Below, piece by piece: positions 45,221-58,500 of a stretch of DNA of 64,000 nt. The stretch is from assembly GCF_020740795.1 (NCBI RefSeq), contig NC_067283.1, positions 113,651,206 to 113,715,205 on the forward strand, written 5' to 3'. The notes below the pieces were generated by a model. The model saw only the letters and a program-made list of their open reading frames with translations, made no database searches and was not told where the DNA came from. The translations under genes were made by a program, and so were the position numbers. Numbering within the stretch: the first letter of the stretch is position 1; every line of letters begins with the position of its first letter. This DNA comes from Apus apus (taxonomy: Eukaryota > Chordata > Aves > Apodiformes > Apodidae).

Positions 45221-48200
45221 GTTGTATTTTCCATTAACCGTTTTGTGATAAACTACACAGCAAGAGTTCAAAATACTTCTGTAGTTTTTCCTGTAGAATG
45301 GCGTAAAGAAACCCGAAACAATTACAATTTAGAAAATGATTAAAATACTTCACATTTTCTTTTCAAAATCGTATGTGTGTATTATTTGCATGCAGGGAGA
45401 AAAGTCACAATCCTTACATGAAATAACAAAACCTACTGGCATTTTAATACAATAATAAGCCACATGAACTAATAATGGATTAAAATAATTTTTTGATGTG
45501 CCCTTAAATATCTCGTTTATTATTTAATTAATTAGTTACATTTATATTTGATATTATAGTTTAGTATATAGTGAACATTTTGTATATCTGCTATGAGTAA
45601 TGCTCATTATTTTTGTTCTGCTTTGGTTGTATAGGCTATTTATTAGAAACAATGGGCGAGAATATTCTATAACTATCTTACTCCTGGTTAGCAAGATTAT
45701 GTCCTTTTCTTGTGAATTTTCACATCTGTGAAATATCATGGAAATTTTCCCTGTAAATCTACACTTGCACATCTTAAGTCTTAATAAGACTTTTTATTAA
45801 TTCTAGTTGGATTTTCTTACTAGCTCATTTATGTGGTAAACTGCTTGTACTTCCAGGCTGAGAAAGCATGGGGAAATGAGCAAAAGGTACTTTCTAGAAA
45901 CACAGTGAATTTGGGCAGTCAGGGTCTTGGGAGTACAAATATTAAATAGAAATCAGGAAACAAAAATTATGAACTGTGTTTCAGGTAAGGAAGCAGGGGA
46001 TACTGTGCTGTGTGGATGTGTGAGCAGGATCTGGGGTGAAAGTAAGGGAGCTTGGAGATCCTCCTCCAGTGATGTTACAAGGAAGGAGTTAACCTCTGGA
46101 CGATTGGGACAGAAATTGAATTTGCTCATTTTTCTTGTATGCTTCATGTACTGGAGAGAAAAGAGGAATTGTGGCTTCCAGACTGCCAGATGCTTCTTAA
46201 AATTAAGCCTGTTGGAGAGAAAAGTGCTACGGTCTTCAGGAGTCTGCTCAGGGAATTATTTAAATATCCATTTTCTTTGAACGAGACTCTATCGTAGTTT
46301 TCTATGTGATTATTATTGCTTCTATGTCTGTTACGTTTCTCTTATTGCTTAATACATCCCACTGTCTGTGCTTTTAAAGAGAGTGAGTAATGTTGCTCTT
46401 CTCAGCTAGTCAGAGGCAAGTTGTGCACTGATGAAATGAGGAAATTCAGTACAGAGAATTCTGCACAGGTGCAACCCTCACTCACACAAGTTGCCTTCGG
46501 ACTGCAAGTTCTGGGCTAATGACTGTTTGCCACATTTACACCCAGCGTCCTGTACTGGAGCTCTTCTGCCTGTTAGGGCTTGTAAAGGCACCATGATACG
46601 AATAGAAGTAAGAGCTTTTCTCATCCCATATGGTGCTTTTATGTCCTTACTTTTTAGGTAGACTACCTTGTGAAGAATTTACAGGATTGAGAGAGGCAAG
46701 GGTCCTAGCCCCCAGAAGCCCCACTTGCAGCAGGAAATTACCTGATGCGGGGTAAGTAGCTTCCAGAGCCCCATGTCAAAGGAGTGTCAGCTCTGGGTCT
46801 GTCTGTGCTCTCTGATTCAGAAGTTGCATAGAGATATTCTGTGGGAAGAACCATGAGGGAATTAAACTTCAATGATTTTTGTTATTATGGGCATTCACAC
46901 AGGCTTAGTCATCAGTAATATTGTACTTAAATATAAATCAGTTATTAGTTCTGTGAAAAATATTTTGTTTGTAATAAACTTGCTGGAAGCTACTGTTATC
47001 CTGTCTGTGTCTGTTTTAGTCTGATAAAGGGGAATCGTTATTCCTTACTTGTCTTTTATCAATACTTTGCTACAAATATTACTTAGAAAATCTTTCCAGG
47101 GTTGAGGTAGAGCTTGGGAACTGTCATTCTGGCAACTCTGGAGCCAGTGTTTTACAGCATCTCAACTCTGAAACACTTCCTTTAAATAAATTTATTTCAC
47201 AACATGATTGCAGTACGATGGTTTTCTGAGCTGAGCACATTGCAGTTCAAAGTTTTCCTACAAGGGATGCCGTGTGATGTCTGACAATAAAGTTTATAAA
47301 AAGCTTTTTCTGTAATGATTGCCATTACCCTCTTTTCACCAGGCTGTAAGCTGAAATTGTATTTCAAAGAACTCCTTTTCTTGTTGCAGAGAGTGAGAGG
47401 TGACTTCATTACCATCTGTAAACACTGATTGTTTGGAAAAAAATGAACTTAAACCTCTGCATGTGTTCCTTTTCTACTTTCGAAGTATTTTTCTTCTGAA
47501 GTTCAGTGTTGAAAAAAAAAACAACTCTCAGTAAACTTCCCGCAACAGAGTGAAAGAAAATAGCTGTTAGAGTCACTCAGCACAGGGTTCCTTACTAAGG
47601 CTTTTTTTCCCCCATTTTGGCCCCTGTTTTATCTTTATTACCTGTGCTTGATGTTAGTATTGAAATAATTTGTTGCTAATAACCATACAAGGGGTCCCAC
47701 ATCGAGTGGATGGGGGTGATCCTTGCACGGTGTGTTTTCAGGGACTCGGGGGATTATGATTGGCTTTGGCTCCTTGAGCTTACAGCTGTAACCATATCAC
47801 GTGTCAGAAGATAGACAGGTGTACTATTCATAGTAAGCATAGGAGCAACTAAAATAGGTGCCTTCTGAAAAGAGTAAGTGCACAGGCACCGTGTGGCCGT
47901 GGTGCTCCTCTCAGCCCTGGGGCCAGGCAGGTTCTAGTTTTGCTGCAAGGAGAAGCACGGGGTGGGGACATGTATCTTGCTCCTTCTGGCTGCTCTCAGG
48001 ATGGCCGCAGCGGGTGAGGTTTGTGCAGCGGTCTCTGCTGTCCCGGCTGCACTTGCTCTCGAGTGCAAAGAACAGGAAAAGAGGGACAACTCGTACGGCG
48101 TGTTCTTCTGTTCCAGGCCCCAGTATTTTCTCCAGCGATGTTACAACAGAGGAGAAAAATCTTCAAATATTGTCACCTTTTAAAGTATCCTTACTGTGTC

Positions 48201-48289
48201 CATTAGAAGAGATATTGAAATAGGCTACAGAAAGAACCCCTACCACCCTCTGCTTGTGACAACAGGAAGCTCCACACCATTAAAGTGGG
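45221..48289. other. Intergenic DNA upstream of UBE2V2
   Basis: Mostly AT-rich with no recognised gene. Near the right end, at 48,001, caggATGGCCGCAGCGG|gtgagg combines a YY1-like start context with a splice donor. It could be a minor alternative first exon about 0.9 kb before the UBE2V2 start codon, but the evidence is thin. Confidence 0.4.
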
Positions 48290-48469
48290 CACAGGAAGGA
48301 AGAACGAGGGCAGGCCGGCTGCCGGGGGGTGCGGGGATGGCAGCAGGGGTTGGAGGTTTCAGGTTCGCCGAAGGAAAAGCGTTTTTGCGCCCTCGCATTG
48401 TGAGCTCCCCCAGCCAGAACGTGTCAACGAGTCTCAGACTCAGCCGCCCGGGCCTGCGCGGGGGCCCCG

Positions 48470-48790
48470 CCGCCCGGGGAGCGCGGGGACACGCCCCCTT
48501 CCCCGAGCCCCGCCCCCTTCCCAGGGCTCCGCCCCTTCTGGCCCCGCCCCCTCCTCTGACCTCCGCCCCTTTTTAAGGGCATCGCCCCTTCCCTAGACCC
48601 CGCCCCCTTCCCTGCCCCGCCTGTTCTCTGGGCCCCGCCCCATTACCTAGCCCCGCCCCCTTCCCCGGGCCACACCCCCTCCCCTGACTCAGCCCCTTCC
48701 CTGGGCCCCGCCCCCATTGCCTGCCCCCGCCCCCTTCCCTGGGCCACGCCCCCTTCTTTTGCTTCGGCCCCGCCCCCGCCGCTCGCGCCC
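48470..48790 (+). repeat. GC-box minisatellite-like array
   Basis: Some 15 loosely repeated units of about 20 bases, each with a ccccgcccc core followed by a ttcc(c/t)... spacer. Each core is a GC box on the minus strand (GGGGCGGGG), the Sp1/KLF binding sequence. The units differ in spacer length and base changes, so this is an old array that expanded as a tandem repeat. Confidence 0.85.
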
Positions 48791-48845
48791 GCCCCGCGCC
48801 TTTCCCGCGCGCGCCTCCCCGCTCCGGAGCTGCCCCTCCCCGGCG

Positions 48846-48876
48846 GGAAGTGACGAAGCCTCGGGCGGAAGTGACG
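48846..48876 (+). promoter_or_regulatory. Pair of ETS/CRE composite sites, 21 bases apart
   Basis: GGAAGTGACG occurs at 48,846-48,855 and again at 48,867-48,876. Each joins an ETS core (GGAAGTG) to a CRE-like half site (TGACG). The spacing is two helical turns, and the sites lie 45-75 bases upstream of the UBE2V2 start codon. Confidence 0.6.
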
Positions 48877-48920
48877 CGCGTCGCGTGCAGGCCCGGACCG
48901 GTGGGGGGGGATTGGAGAAG

Positions 48921-48936
48921 ATGGCTGGATCCACAG
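48921..48936 (+). CDS. UBE2V2: UBE2V2 (MMS2), coding part of exon 1 only
   Basis: UBE2V2 is the catalytically inactive E2 variant that pairs with UBE2N (Ubc13) to build K63-linked ubiquitin chains, for example on PCNA in DNA damage tolerance. The exon reads MAGST plus one base and then splices at gtctgtgc. Human exon 1 reads MAVSTG with the same break. The position right after MCM4, in the same orientation, agrees with vertebrate synteny. The remaining exons (starting VKVPRNFRLLEEL) are not within the window. The assignment rests on this short match, the island promoter and synteny. Confidence 0.8.
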
Positions 48937-51900
48937 GTCTGTGCGGGGGGCCGGGCGGGCCTGCTGCGGGAAGGGGGGGGGCGCGGGGCGCTGGGGGCCG
49001 TGCTCGGGAGGCGCCCCCGGAAGGGCTGGAGGGGGTCTCCTTTCGCGGGGAGGGAGGCTGGGGGGGCGAGCTGCCGCTGACGGCGGCGGCCCGGCTGGGG
49101 AGGAGGTCCCTTCTGCAGGGGGGAAAGGGAAGCTGCGGGGGCGCCGGGCCGGGTGACGCCCCAGGCGCGACCCCCGCCCCCCCCCCCCCACCGGTCTGTG
49201 GGGCAGCGACGGCCTCGTGAGAGCCTGGCCTAGGGGCGAGTGGGGGGAGAGCGGGCTCCGGGTTCTGTACAGAACGTAGTGGGGTGCTGGAAAAGAGAAG
49301 GTTTTATCTGCTGTGAAACAGGAATGGAAAGATGCATGTACATACAGGGAGCGGAGAAGATGTCACTAGCCTCGTGAAAGTGCTGAAGGAATAAGATTTG
49401 TACTAAGTATTTGTACCAGTGTACCCTCCGGTAAGTACAGAAGTCGAGATATAGTAGTATCTAAAATAAAGGATTGTCTCTTTCCCCTCCTTTTGCAAAG
49501 GAAAGGGGGTCAAGCCTGTGTTGTATTTTGGGGCAAGGTGCTTCATTGTGGTGGTGACTGCAGCATGGTGGGAAGGAGGAATGAAGCATCTTGCTGTCCT
49601 TCACTGCTCAGCCCGTGGAGCCAAAAAGTCTTTTGTAGGCATATGGAAGGGCAAAGAGCTGCAAGTCATCCCAGGAATCTCACATCAGTAACCAGTACAG
49701 TATGCCTTGAGCATTTGTATGGTGGAATATTGTGGAAGGTGGTGGCAAAGAATGGGACAAGAATATTGTTTCAGTTACTAAATGCAGAAGTTTAGGAAGC
49801 ACAATTATTCTCTCTCACTTTCTTTTCATGAATAGCTTGAAGTATAAAAAGACTGTACAAAAAGCTGAAGTCTTCAGGGCCTCATTCCCCTTTCTCTCAC
49901 CCCTGAGACTTTATAAATGGGATTGACAGAGCTCAGAGGAATGAGCTGACCTCAGTCGCCAGTCTAGGGTGAGCATTGGCCACTAATGTATTTCTGTTCC
50001 AAATCCACTGGATCATTGAGGGATTGAGACTGTGACAAAACAGAAGAAACTGTGAGAATAGCATGTGGAGATTTTTTGGGGGTAGGAGAGTCCTCTCCGC
50101 TTGCTACCATGACTTTGGGGATGTGGGATTTATGGAGTGGATTTTGGAAATGTTACAACAAATTGGGATGTAGAGCAGCTTTTACAACTCTGAAAGAGCA
50201 GTCCAAAAAGAGTCGTTATGCCTATGATAAACTGAGCTAGAATGGTAATATTAGATAAATGTATTTACTTGGCTATGGATTACTGCATCTTTATTTTGTT
50301 AAAATGTATTGACTTCCTGGTGTCTCAACTTAAAAGGATTTATTATTAGGTTTCTTGTGCAGCATCTCCCAGCTTATGTCTGGACTCTGGCCTGGGGTTT
50401 TCTGAAACACACAGGAAGTCAAGTTGGTTTAGGTCGTGTGTATTGGTGTTTGGCATCACAGTCCATCCAATCTGGCTAGTGTAGAATATCAGTTACTGGA
50501 AGTATGTATAGTGCAAGAAGCTGTTTTCTTCCTAGAGAACATTCAACTCCGTAAGAATGATTTTTTTTCTGACTAAACTGTCTTAGATTTATTGCTATAA
50601 ATGCTCTTTGAAGTCTTACATATGATGTTTTATAATCTGTAGGCACTTGGTGCAGTGATTTTTGTCTCAGAAATACACCTAAGGTTCAAAAAAAGTGCGA
50701 GTTCTCAAAAGCTCTTCACACACGTACCTCCTGAAAACAATGTAAAGTGCTATTACTGCAGGTGTGCATTGTTCAATTAATGAAATAATTTGCATAAAAT
50801 GAAGCAAGCAGAATCATCAGCAGAACTGCTAACGTCATTAGTTAGGGCTTCTAAAGTGAAACATTTATTCCTGTAGAGAAAATACTGTTGCTTTTTATTG
50901 GTATATACACAGGTCTTCGGGGGTGGGGAGTGTTTGTTTTGTTCTTGCCACATAGTATGCAGAAATTTTGGTTTTTAAGACCTCACCCAGAAAAACTGCT
51001 CTTGCCAGGAAGCTGTGTTATACTAATTTGTGAAGGAGTGAAGAGAGTGATTTGCTGTAGACATGAGATTTAGTTCTACCTAGCTCTGTAATTTAATCTG
51101 TTCTTGCTATGAAATTCAACTTAATCCTTATTTATTTCAGAAAAAAAATTTTTTGGTTGCATGAAGTCCAGGAATGAAATTGTAGCCCCAAGGAAGTCAA
51201 CAGCAGGACTTTTACTCAGTTCAACTCTCTTAGTATTATCCCAGAGATTCCTTTCCTGGGCTCACTGGTTCTTTGAACAATCATGTAAAAAAATTGCATA
51301 CCTTTAACAACAGGTAGTTTAGATTGACAATAGCTATTCTGTAATGTGTGCTAAAGAAATTGTATGTTAGCATTATATTGTTGTTGAATGAGTATTTTAT
51401 CTACTTTCTAAAATTACCTATATTCCCTAACTTTACAAGTAGGTATTGCGTGTCCTATAAGTGGACATTCGTAAGCTGCTGTTTGATTAATCTTCCCATA
51501 CACTGACTCCTGTTTGAAGCTGGACCAAGGTTTCTGTGGGTACTGCTGGAGGTCTGGGGAAAAAGAAGTAACTTTTTTAAAGAAGAGAACATTGGTTGTT
51601 GATATAATCAACCAATTTCATATTGGTTAGCTGGAGATTAATTCTGTTAATCTCTTTGAAAGTACAGAGCAGATAATGCAATTAAATATAGGTTCATGTA
51701 AAAAGAAGTAAGTTTACCAAAGCATACTATTTAAAATTTCTTGTGTAGCTTGACAAAAAGAAATGGATCAGTAACATCATTGAAAGGAATTGCTGTATTT
51801 CCGTAAATTGTGTTTTACTTAAATTTACCTTATGTGTGTAGGATATACATACATCTATCTAAAATATAGATGTTTCCTGAAAGCAGCAATCATGGCAGTA

Positions 51901-52474
51901 AGTGGTGAGAATTTATATGTGAAAAGATGAGAATTAAGGCAGCATTGTCTAGTACTTTGCTATAACTATGGGCTGCTAAAGCTTTTGTCTCCTGCCTCTG
52001 TGGGCTTCAGTAGCTTGGGGAGAGTGAACCTGACCAAGTTAATGAAAATTCCCCTTAGTTTGCTGGAGCTGTGCACTCAGGGCAAAAAAAAAAATCTACT
52101 GATCTAGAATCACTGATTTACTCCTAGGATGGAGTCATAATCAGCCTTTTCTGTGTGCTTAATGTTTTCAAATGAGCACAGCTAGATCCCAAAAAGATAT
52201 TTTTTCAGGAAATCCATACTTTGCATTTGCAGGTATTCTAATCTTTAAAGATGAATCATCTTCTTTGTGTGACTTACGTTGCCCATACAAAAACATCTTT
52301 CCCTTTGGGTTTATATATGATGGATTCTTTGAATAGAAATAGCATAGTGCTCCCTCTCAGTGCCTTGTTTTCGTAGCTTTGGTTTTAGTGTCTATTTGCA
52401 AATACAAGTGGTGGTGAAAGCAGGTCTAAGTGTGTGTGACTCTGCAGCTGTAGGGAAGCTGATATTAAAAGTGA

Positions 52475-52545
52475 AGAGCTGGAAGTGATCTTGAGTGCAT
52501 TCAGTCTAACTCCCTGAGCTATGAAGCAGGGACTGACTGTATCTT
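52475..52545 (-). mobile_element. Possible ancient CR1 fragment
   Basis: agtgatcttgagtgcattca... gtctaactccc... gaagcaggga resembles the reversed CR1 3' UTR text (gaccttgaggtcatctagtc... caaccccc... agcaggga). It is short and diverged, so weak. Confidence 0.35.
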
Positions 52546-55500
52546 TCCTGGTGATTAGGGTTTTGTTGTTTTTAAAGCTTTTTTACCCTAAAATCCTCCA
52601 TTGAAAAGGATTACATATAATGTGAAATAATGTGAGATAGAGCTGTGTAATATTTTCCCTTAAACCCTTTGCAGCTCTTCCCCATTCCAAATCAAGCTGA
52701 TGTCTGTCTGGTTTTTGCTTAGTGGGATGGAGGTTGATGGATCACCATATCGTGTCTGGAGACTCCTAGATATTAGTAGTCATTCAGAGGAATAATAAAT
52801 GCTTTTATTCATAAGTGGGATGTAGAAGCAATGTTTTAAAGACTTTTTTTTTTTTCATATGGGAGATGGTATTAGTTAAACTTTGTCTCTAGAAAACTTG
52901 TGCATTAAACATTGCAGAGGTAGGCTTCTCTGTACATCTGGCCTGTGGGATGCCTGTTTCCTCTCTCTCTTTTTTTTTCCCTTGTGAAGGAAATAGTTGT
53001 CTAATTTTTATCTAGTATGCTCTATCTTCAAGGCTGTATTACTCCCTCCCATTTTCTCTTGTGCCTCCATCACATCATTCACTTATCCAGAATCTGTCCA
53101 AGAAGTTAGCTTAAAAGCTGTTTAGAATTTTACAGTCCTCAGACTTTGTTCTGTGTATTTATGTTAGCTCTGTAAGCATAGACTTTTTGAAGCTGCAAGC
53201 AATGGGACAAAGAAAAAGAAGCAATATACTGTTTACTGTGAGGTAGCAAGCACTGTGGGGCATTTTTCCATCCTGTCCTATGCACAAGGAATTGCAACTG
53301 TGATTGTTCTCCCTGCTTAAAAACATCTTGGTGAGCAGCAAATCATTTAGATGTGCTACAGCTGGGTTCAGCTTCAGAACAATCTAGTTTACAAGTGACT
53401 TTTAAACTATATATAGACCATCAGTTCTTTCCAACTTTGTGGCATATGTGGGCAAGATACTCTGTTTCTTCTCAGAACTTTGCCTGTACCGTTTTCCTCT
53501 CTTCGTCGCTGGTATCTCCATGAATACAAGCGCCCATTTCAAGTATGTCTGCCACAGTATCTATGTATGTTCGTTAGCTAGACACCTTAGTTCTGAGATA
53601 AAAAAGTGGCCCTCTTTGTTATCTTATACTTGCTTAAGAGTCTGAAATTCAAGGATGTTATCAGGCATAGTATTAAAGCTCATTATTTAAACTATGCTTT
53701 ACAGTCCTGGAAAATTTTAGCCTAGGTTAAGATACAACACACATTTTCAGGAAGATACGCCTTTTAGCAGTTGGAGGCAGATGGGCCATACTATAAATCT
53801 AAGCATGAATGAGAAGGCTTCTCATGTGTGTTAGATTTACAAGTCTTGTGAGTATCTGGTGGGAGTTCAATTACATATGTATTTGTTAGAGTTTGTGTTT
53901 TTCCTTATGGAAGACTTTTCCAAAAGCAGTATCAAGTACTAACAGTGTACAACTGTTCAGCTGTGTTTTGTTGACAAGCCCTTCCTTCTCTCTCTCCCTG
54001 CTCTGAAGAAAGTTTTTGCTAGACTGTAGCTTGTATTTCATCCTGACCAAAACTTTCTGTAAAGCTTCAGCTACTCAACGTCACTTAGGTTTTGCTATCT
54101 CAGTTAGTCTGTGGGATCCTCAGGTTATGAAAAGGCAAGAGGTTCTATGGGGAAAATGTTAAAAATAGTCTTGATTTAAGCTGTAGTCAGAAGGGTTTTG
54201 CTATATCCTCTCCTGCCCGAAATAATATTTTCCTTTGTATTTGTCATTTAGAAGGCACTAATGAGAGGTAATTCAAACAATATTTTGAATAAAATCAGTA
54301 CATCAGTGCAAAAACTTATTACTGTGAAGCTGTCAGACTGGTTCTGAATAACATGAGCTTATGTTTGTTTTACAGCCTTTTCAAAAATGTGTGGCGCTTT
54401 AATTACGTGACTCTAAATCATTTCTAGTTAGCGTTTTAGAACAAATGTCACCTTCAACACTTAGAACTTAAGAGCTCTAAATCAGTTATTTCAGAAGGTT
54501 TGAGAAGCTTCAAATAGATTTAAAAACTGTCAAAAAGTTATGTATAACATCTAGATAGACTCAGTATCCCCTGTTAAAAAAAATCTCCTCCTGTCATTGG
54601 ATTTGTGACTATTCATAACTGGGTAGCTAAGTGCATTTTAAATTAACTTGGGTAAATTAAAAAAACCCCTCCCCAAACATGTGAAAATAGTGTTCTTTAT
54701 TCAAGATACCCATATAGTCTTAGTAAAATATCCAGGTTTATTCATAGAACTTTTTAAAGGAAGAAATTGTAAGCTTGCTTTCTTCTCACTGAAGTAGAAG
54801 TTGTGACCTTGTAAATATTAAATAATTTTAACTTTTGAGTGCCACGGTATATAGTAAATAGCAGGCTGAAGGATGACTGTCACAAAAATAATGTAGGAAA
54901 ATAGTTTAATGGCAGTCTTTTTACTAAATGTGTGGTGATTGGTACCTTAGCTGGTTATATCCACAAACATATCCTTACGTGTATAACTGAAAGAATAGCA
55001 ATGGATCACATTATTTGTTTTACATGGATACAGTATCTTTATGTTTTGGACTGTGGGTGGGTGCTGAGTCACGTTGGAGAGGACCTTCATCCAAGTCTTA
55101 GAACAACTGTTCGCTAATCAATGACTTATAACCCGTTTTAGACAGCTTTACAGCTTTGCTACAGTAAATCCTTGATGCTACTCTTGTTATCTGGGTCACA
55201 CATTGTGTTCTTACTATTAAAGCAGACCGTGTGAAAGCCTTTTCATGCCAGGAAATACTGGTCTCTGCTGGGTTCCTCTAGTCTCCCACTCCTCCTGTCC
55301 CTTTATCTGAAAAAAAAATTAATAATTTCCACCATCATATGCAAAAGGAAAACATGAAAATTCTGTATTTGAAATACTTTTTCCTCTCTGTCAATAGAAA
55401 CTCAGGTTTAAAAATGAAACTTTAAAAAATTGAGTGTATCTGCCATCATACCTTTTCTTGCCTTTATTATAGCTTTTTGTTCTTAATAGTGGGATTAATT

Positions 55501-58500
55501 AATACTAAACAAGTCTGGGGTTTTGGGTTTTTGTGGTTTTTTGTTTTTTTTTTAGCTTCTGAGACAAATAGGAAATACTTATTTTCCTAATAAAATCTTG
55601 ATTCCTTAGTCTACTAAATCACAATTAATATTGCTGGTGGGTTTTGAAATGACAGATACCTTTTCTAAACCCTCTTTACTGGCTTCCTGCCTTACATTGT
55701 TCAGTACAAAATTGAAGTATTCACAACATTCTCAATTTTCTAAGTGTCACAGTATGTCATTTTTTCATAATTTATTGCTTCATACACTAAAATATCTGGG
55801 AAGATAGTTGAACCATTTAATATCTCATCTGTGTTTCACTGAGTGGTTGCCTATAAAGAGTTAAATTTTAAATCGTAGTCAGCCTGTGCTTTTCCACCCT
55901 TCACCTAAACAGCTTGGATGTCAATTGATGAGCTGTTTAGTGATTTAACTGTTTGATTCCTGTATGGTTATGGTTAGGCACAACTGAACTCAACGAGTTT
56001 ACACTGGCTTTGTTTATAACAAAAACCTTGAACTTAGATATAATACAGACTGATAAATTGATGCCATTGGTGCAAATTTGTAAAATTTAGTTTTAAGCAG
56101 CTTACACATTTTATTTTAGGACTGCAGCCTAGTTTAGTGGGTTTTATACTATATTTTTCTATTGGTGTGCTAACTAATTTTTTATGGTTTTTTTGGATGA
56201 AGTATTTTAATAGAAGTTTTTGTGTGGGAGCTTTTCAAGGTTTTAGGGTTGTTTTGTTTTTTTTTTTACTCAGAGCTTGATTATGCCTTCACTATTTTGT
56301 AGTCTTAACAACATTTGTATCTGTAGTGGTGCAAGCTTCATTAGTGCAATTTATATGAGCACCATTAGTAATTCCATGCCAGCAACTGTAGTCAAGATTG
56401 CTGCATTTGCATCGAAATGCAAAGATAGAGTGAAGCAAACTGTAACTGTTGTTGCATCCTTTCAAACAAAGTTGAGTTGTTTCTCTCAACTCTGCACTAT
56501 ATTCTGTGTGTGCATGTATCCAGGCTTAACTACTCCTTGTACTTCTGACCACTGAAATACATATGACAGGTCCTAATGCTTCTTTAGTGTTGTACCTTGT
56601 ACAACTTCAGGATGTTTAGGGTATTGTTGCTACCTAAAAAATCAGGATTGTGGAGAGGGTAATTGGAAGTTGGACTGCCGAAGATGGGGAGTGGAGAGTT
56701 TTCAGTGAGTCATGAAACTTGGTAAGGAGTGATGGTGCAGAATGGGAAAAACTTGCTGGAATTTTTGAGAAATGGATGCTGGTCCAGAGGGAGGAGCAAC
56801 TCTGGTAAATCAGATAGTTAATGGCAGCCACATCTCCCTCTGCTGCTCTTCTGAGCAAGGTTGAGTAAGGGGAAGGCAGGTGACAGTGGGGGGCAGGGAA
56901 GGAGTGGAGAGAGCAGTGGTCATGAGCATGGTTAGAAGTGAATAAAAACTAAACATTCCAGAGAATGTCGACCATCATTAGGCAAGTCCTGTCCACAGGG
57001 CTACCTTCAGTAAATAGTCTGAATTACAGAACAGAATGAGTAGAACTCAAAATTAGTAGGAGCAGTTAATTCCCTTCCTTTTGATTACCTAACAGGGAGG
57101 ATAAACGTAAAGAAGGGAAGGACTTCCTAGGTGAAGATGCCTTGATAATGGAGCTATTTGTGCTGCTAGTATTTTATCACACTTAAAAGCATAATAAAAC
57201 CTAAAGCTGCACAGACTTTTTTTTTCTGGTGAAGTTGTACATTTGGGATGCTCACTTGGCTCGAGAAGTCAAGCTTGAGGTCTTTTCGTTCTTGTTCTGA
57301 AACAAATAGCAACTGAAGCACATTAAATAAACTGATGTTGCTTTTGCAGTTCTGATATGTTGAGATCTCTTATTTCAGCATCAAGATTTGTGGCTTAAGT
57401 CAATTTAATGTGTTTGTAAATCAGGTACATGTTTATGACATCCCAACTATTATGCCTAGATCTATATAAATTAATTTCTTCCCTTCCCACCCTCAAACTG
57501 AAAAAAACCACAACCAAAACCCCAACCCCATTAATATTGTTAATATATTTTAAGGTTATTGTGATTTTCTGGTGTTTAAATACACTTTTAATTAGATGTA
57601 AGCTGGGACCTTGTTAGGCAAACTGGTATTATTGCCACTCCTTCCCAGTAAGGCTGTCCATCTTTGTATGCTATGTCCTCTGTTTTGTGAGTGCAGCTGG
57701 TAAGATGTATGTGAGAGGTGAGACAATTGGATACCACCAAATGCTTGTGAGGTGGGCTCAACCTCGAAAGTGGGAGCTGGCAGGCAGTGGGCCATACTTG
57801 TACTCACAGCTTTTCCCTTCTGTGTTAGTAGTCTGCCTGCCCCTAAATGTGCAGGTATAAAGGAATTTACGTTTTCCTTTGAAGACCTGTTGTACTGTAT
57901 TTGGCAGCTGAACCCGGAGTATGAGATGGAGGAGTTTAAATTGCACTAACTGCAAATTTTAACACAGTGCAACTAGAACTACTACCGAAAAAACAGGTCA
58001 GCATGCTTCTATTTAGGTAACTGACAATGTCTTAACATTTTAACCATGCATAATCAAACTGAAAGTAAGAGAAGAAAAATCTACTTCTGTAAATCTGTTA
58101 TGTCTTCAGTGAAATTACTTGGTTTCTCAGACACTACTGTTTGTGCCCTACCCTTAAAATACAAAACCCCCTACATCCCTCCAGATCTTTTCCTCTCCAC
58201 CAAAATGTGCATGCTGGGTTGCTGTAAATGACCAAGGCTGCTTCTGTATTAACATGGTTTCTCATTAGCTGCCTTCTTAATACAAGTTATATATGGAATG
58301 TTTATGGCTGTAGCTAGACTCAAATATAAAGGAAATTCCTGTGAAAGTTGTTTTCATGCAGCTTGATTTTACTTCTGAACTGTGTCTGTTGAGATAGCAA
58401 CAAATACGAGATTCCACTTAAGAGAAATAAATAATTATCACTAGTGTAATTGTGAAAATGAATATGGCTTTAGTTAGCTTTAACCAAAACACAGGTTTTA

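Larger units (their letters stand above)
48290..49260 (+). promoter_or_regulatory. UBE2V2: CpG-island promoter of UBE2V2
   Basis: A GC- and CpG-rich island about 1 kb long spanning the UBE2V2 first exon. Upstream, the plus strand is C-rich (GC-box array); just past the start codon it turns strongly G-rich. No TATA box lies close to the start. Directly upstream are two ETS/CRE composite motifs, an inverted CCAAT (attgg, 48,911-48,915) and a YY1-like aagATGGCtgg overlapping the start codon, all typical of housekeeping promoters. Confidence 0.88.

Noticed and set aside
48643-49220. Frames of 160-180 codons on both strands at the UBE2V2 island
   Set aside because: Pro/Arg/Gly/Ala-rich readings of the GC-box array and the G-rich intron start. 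No splice or family support.
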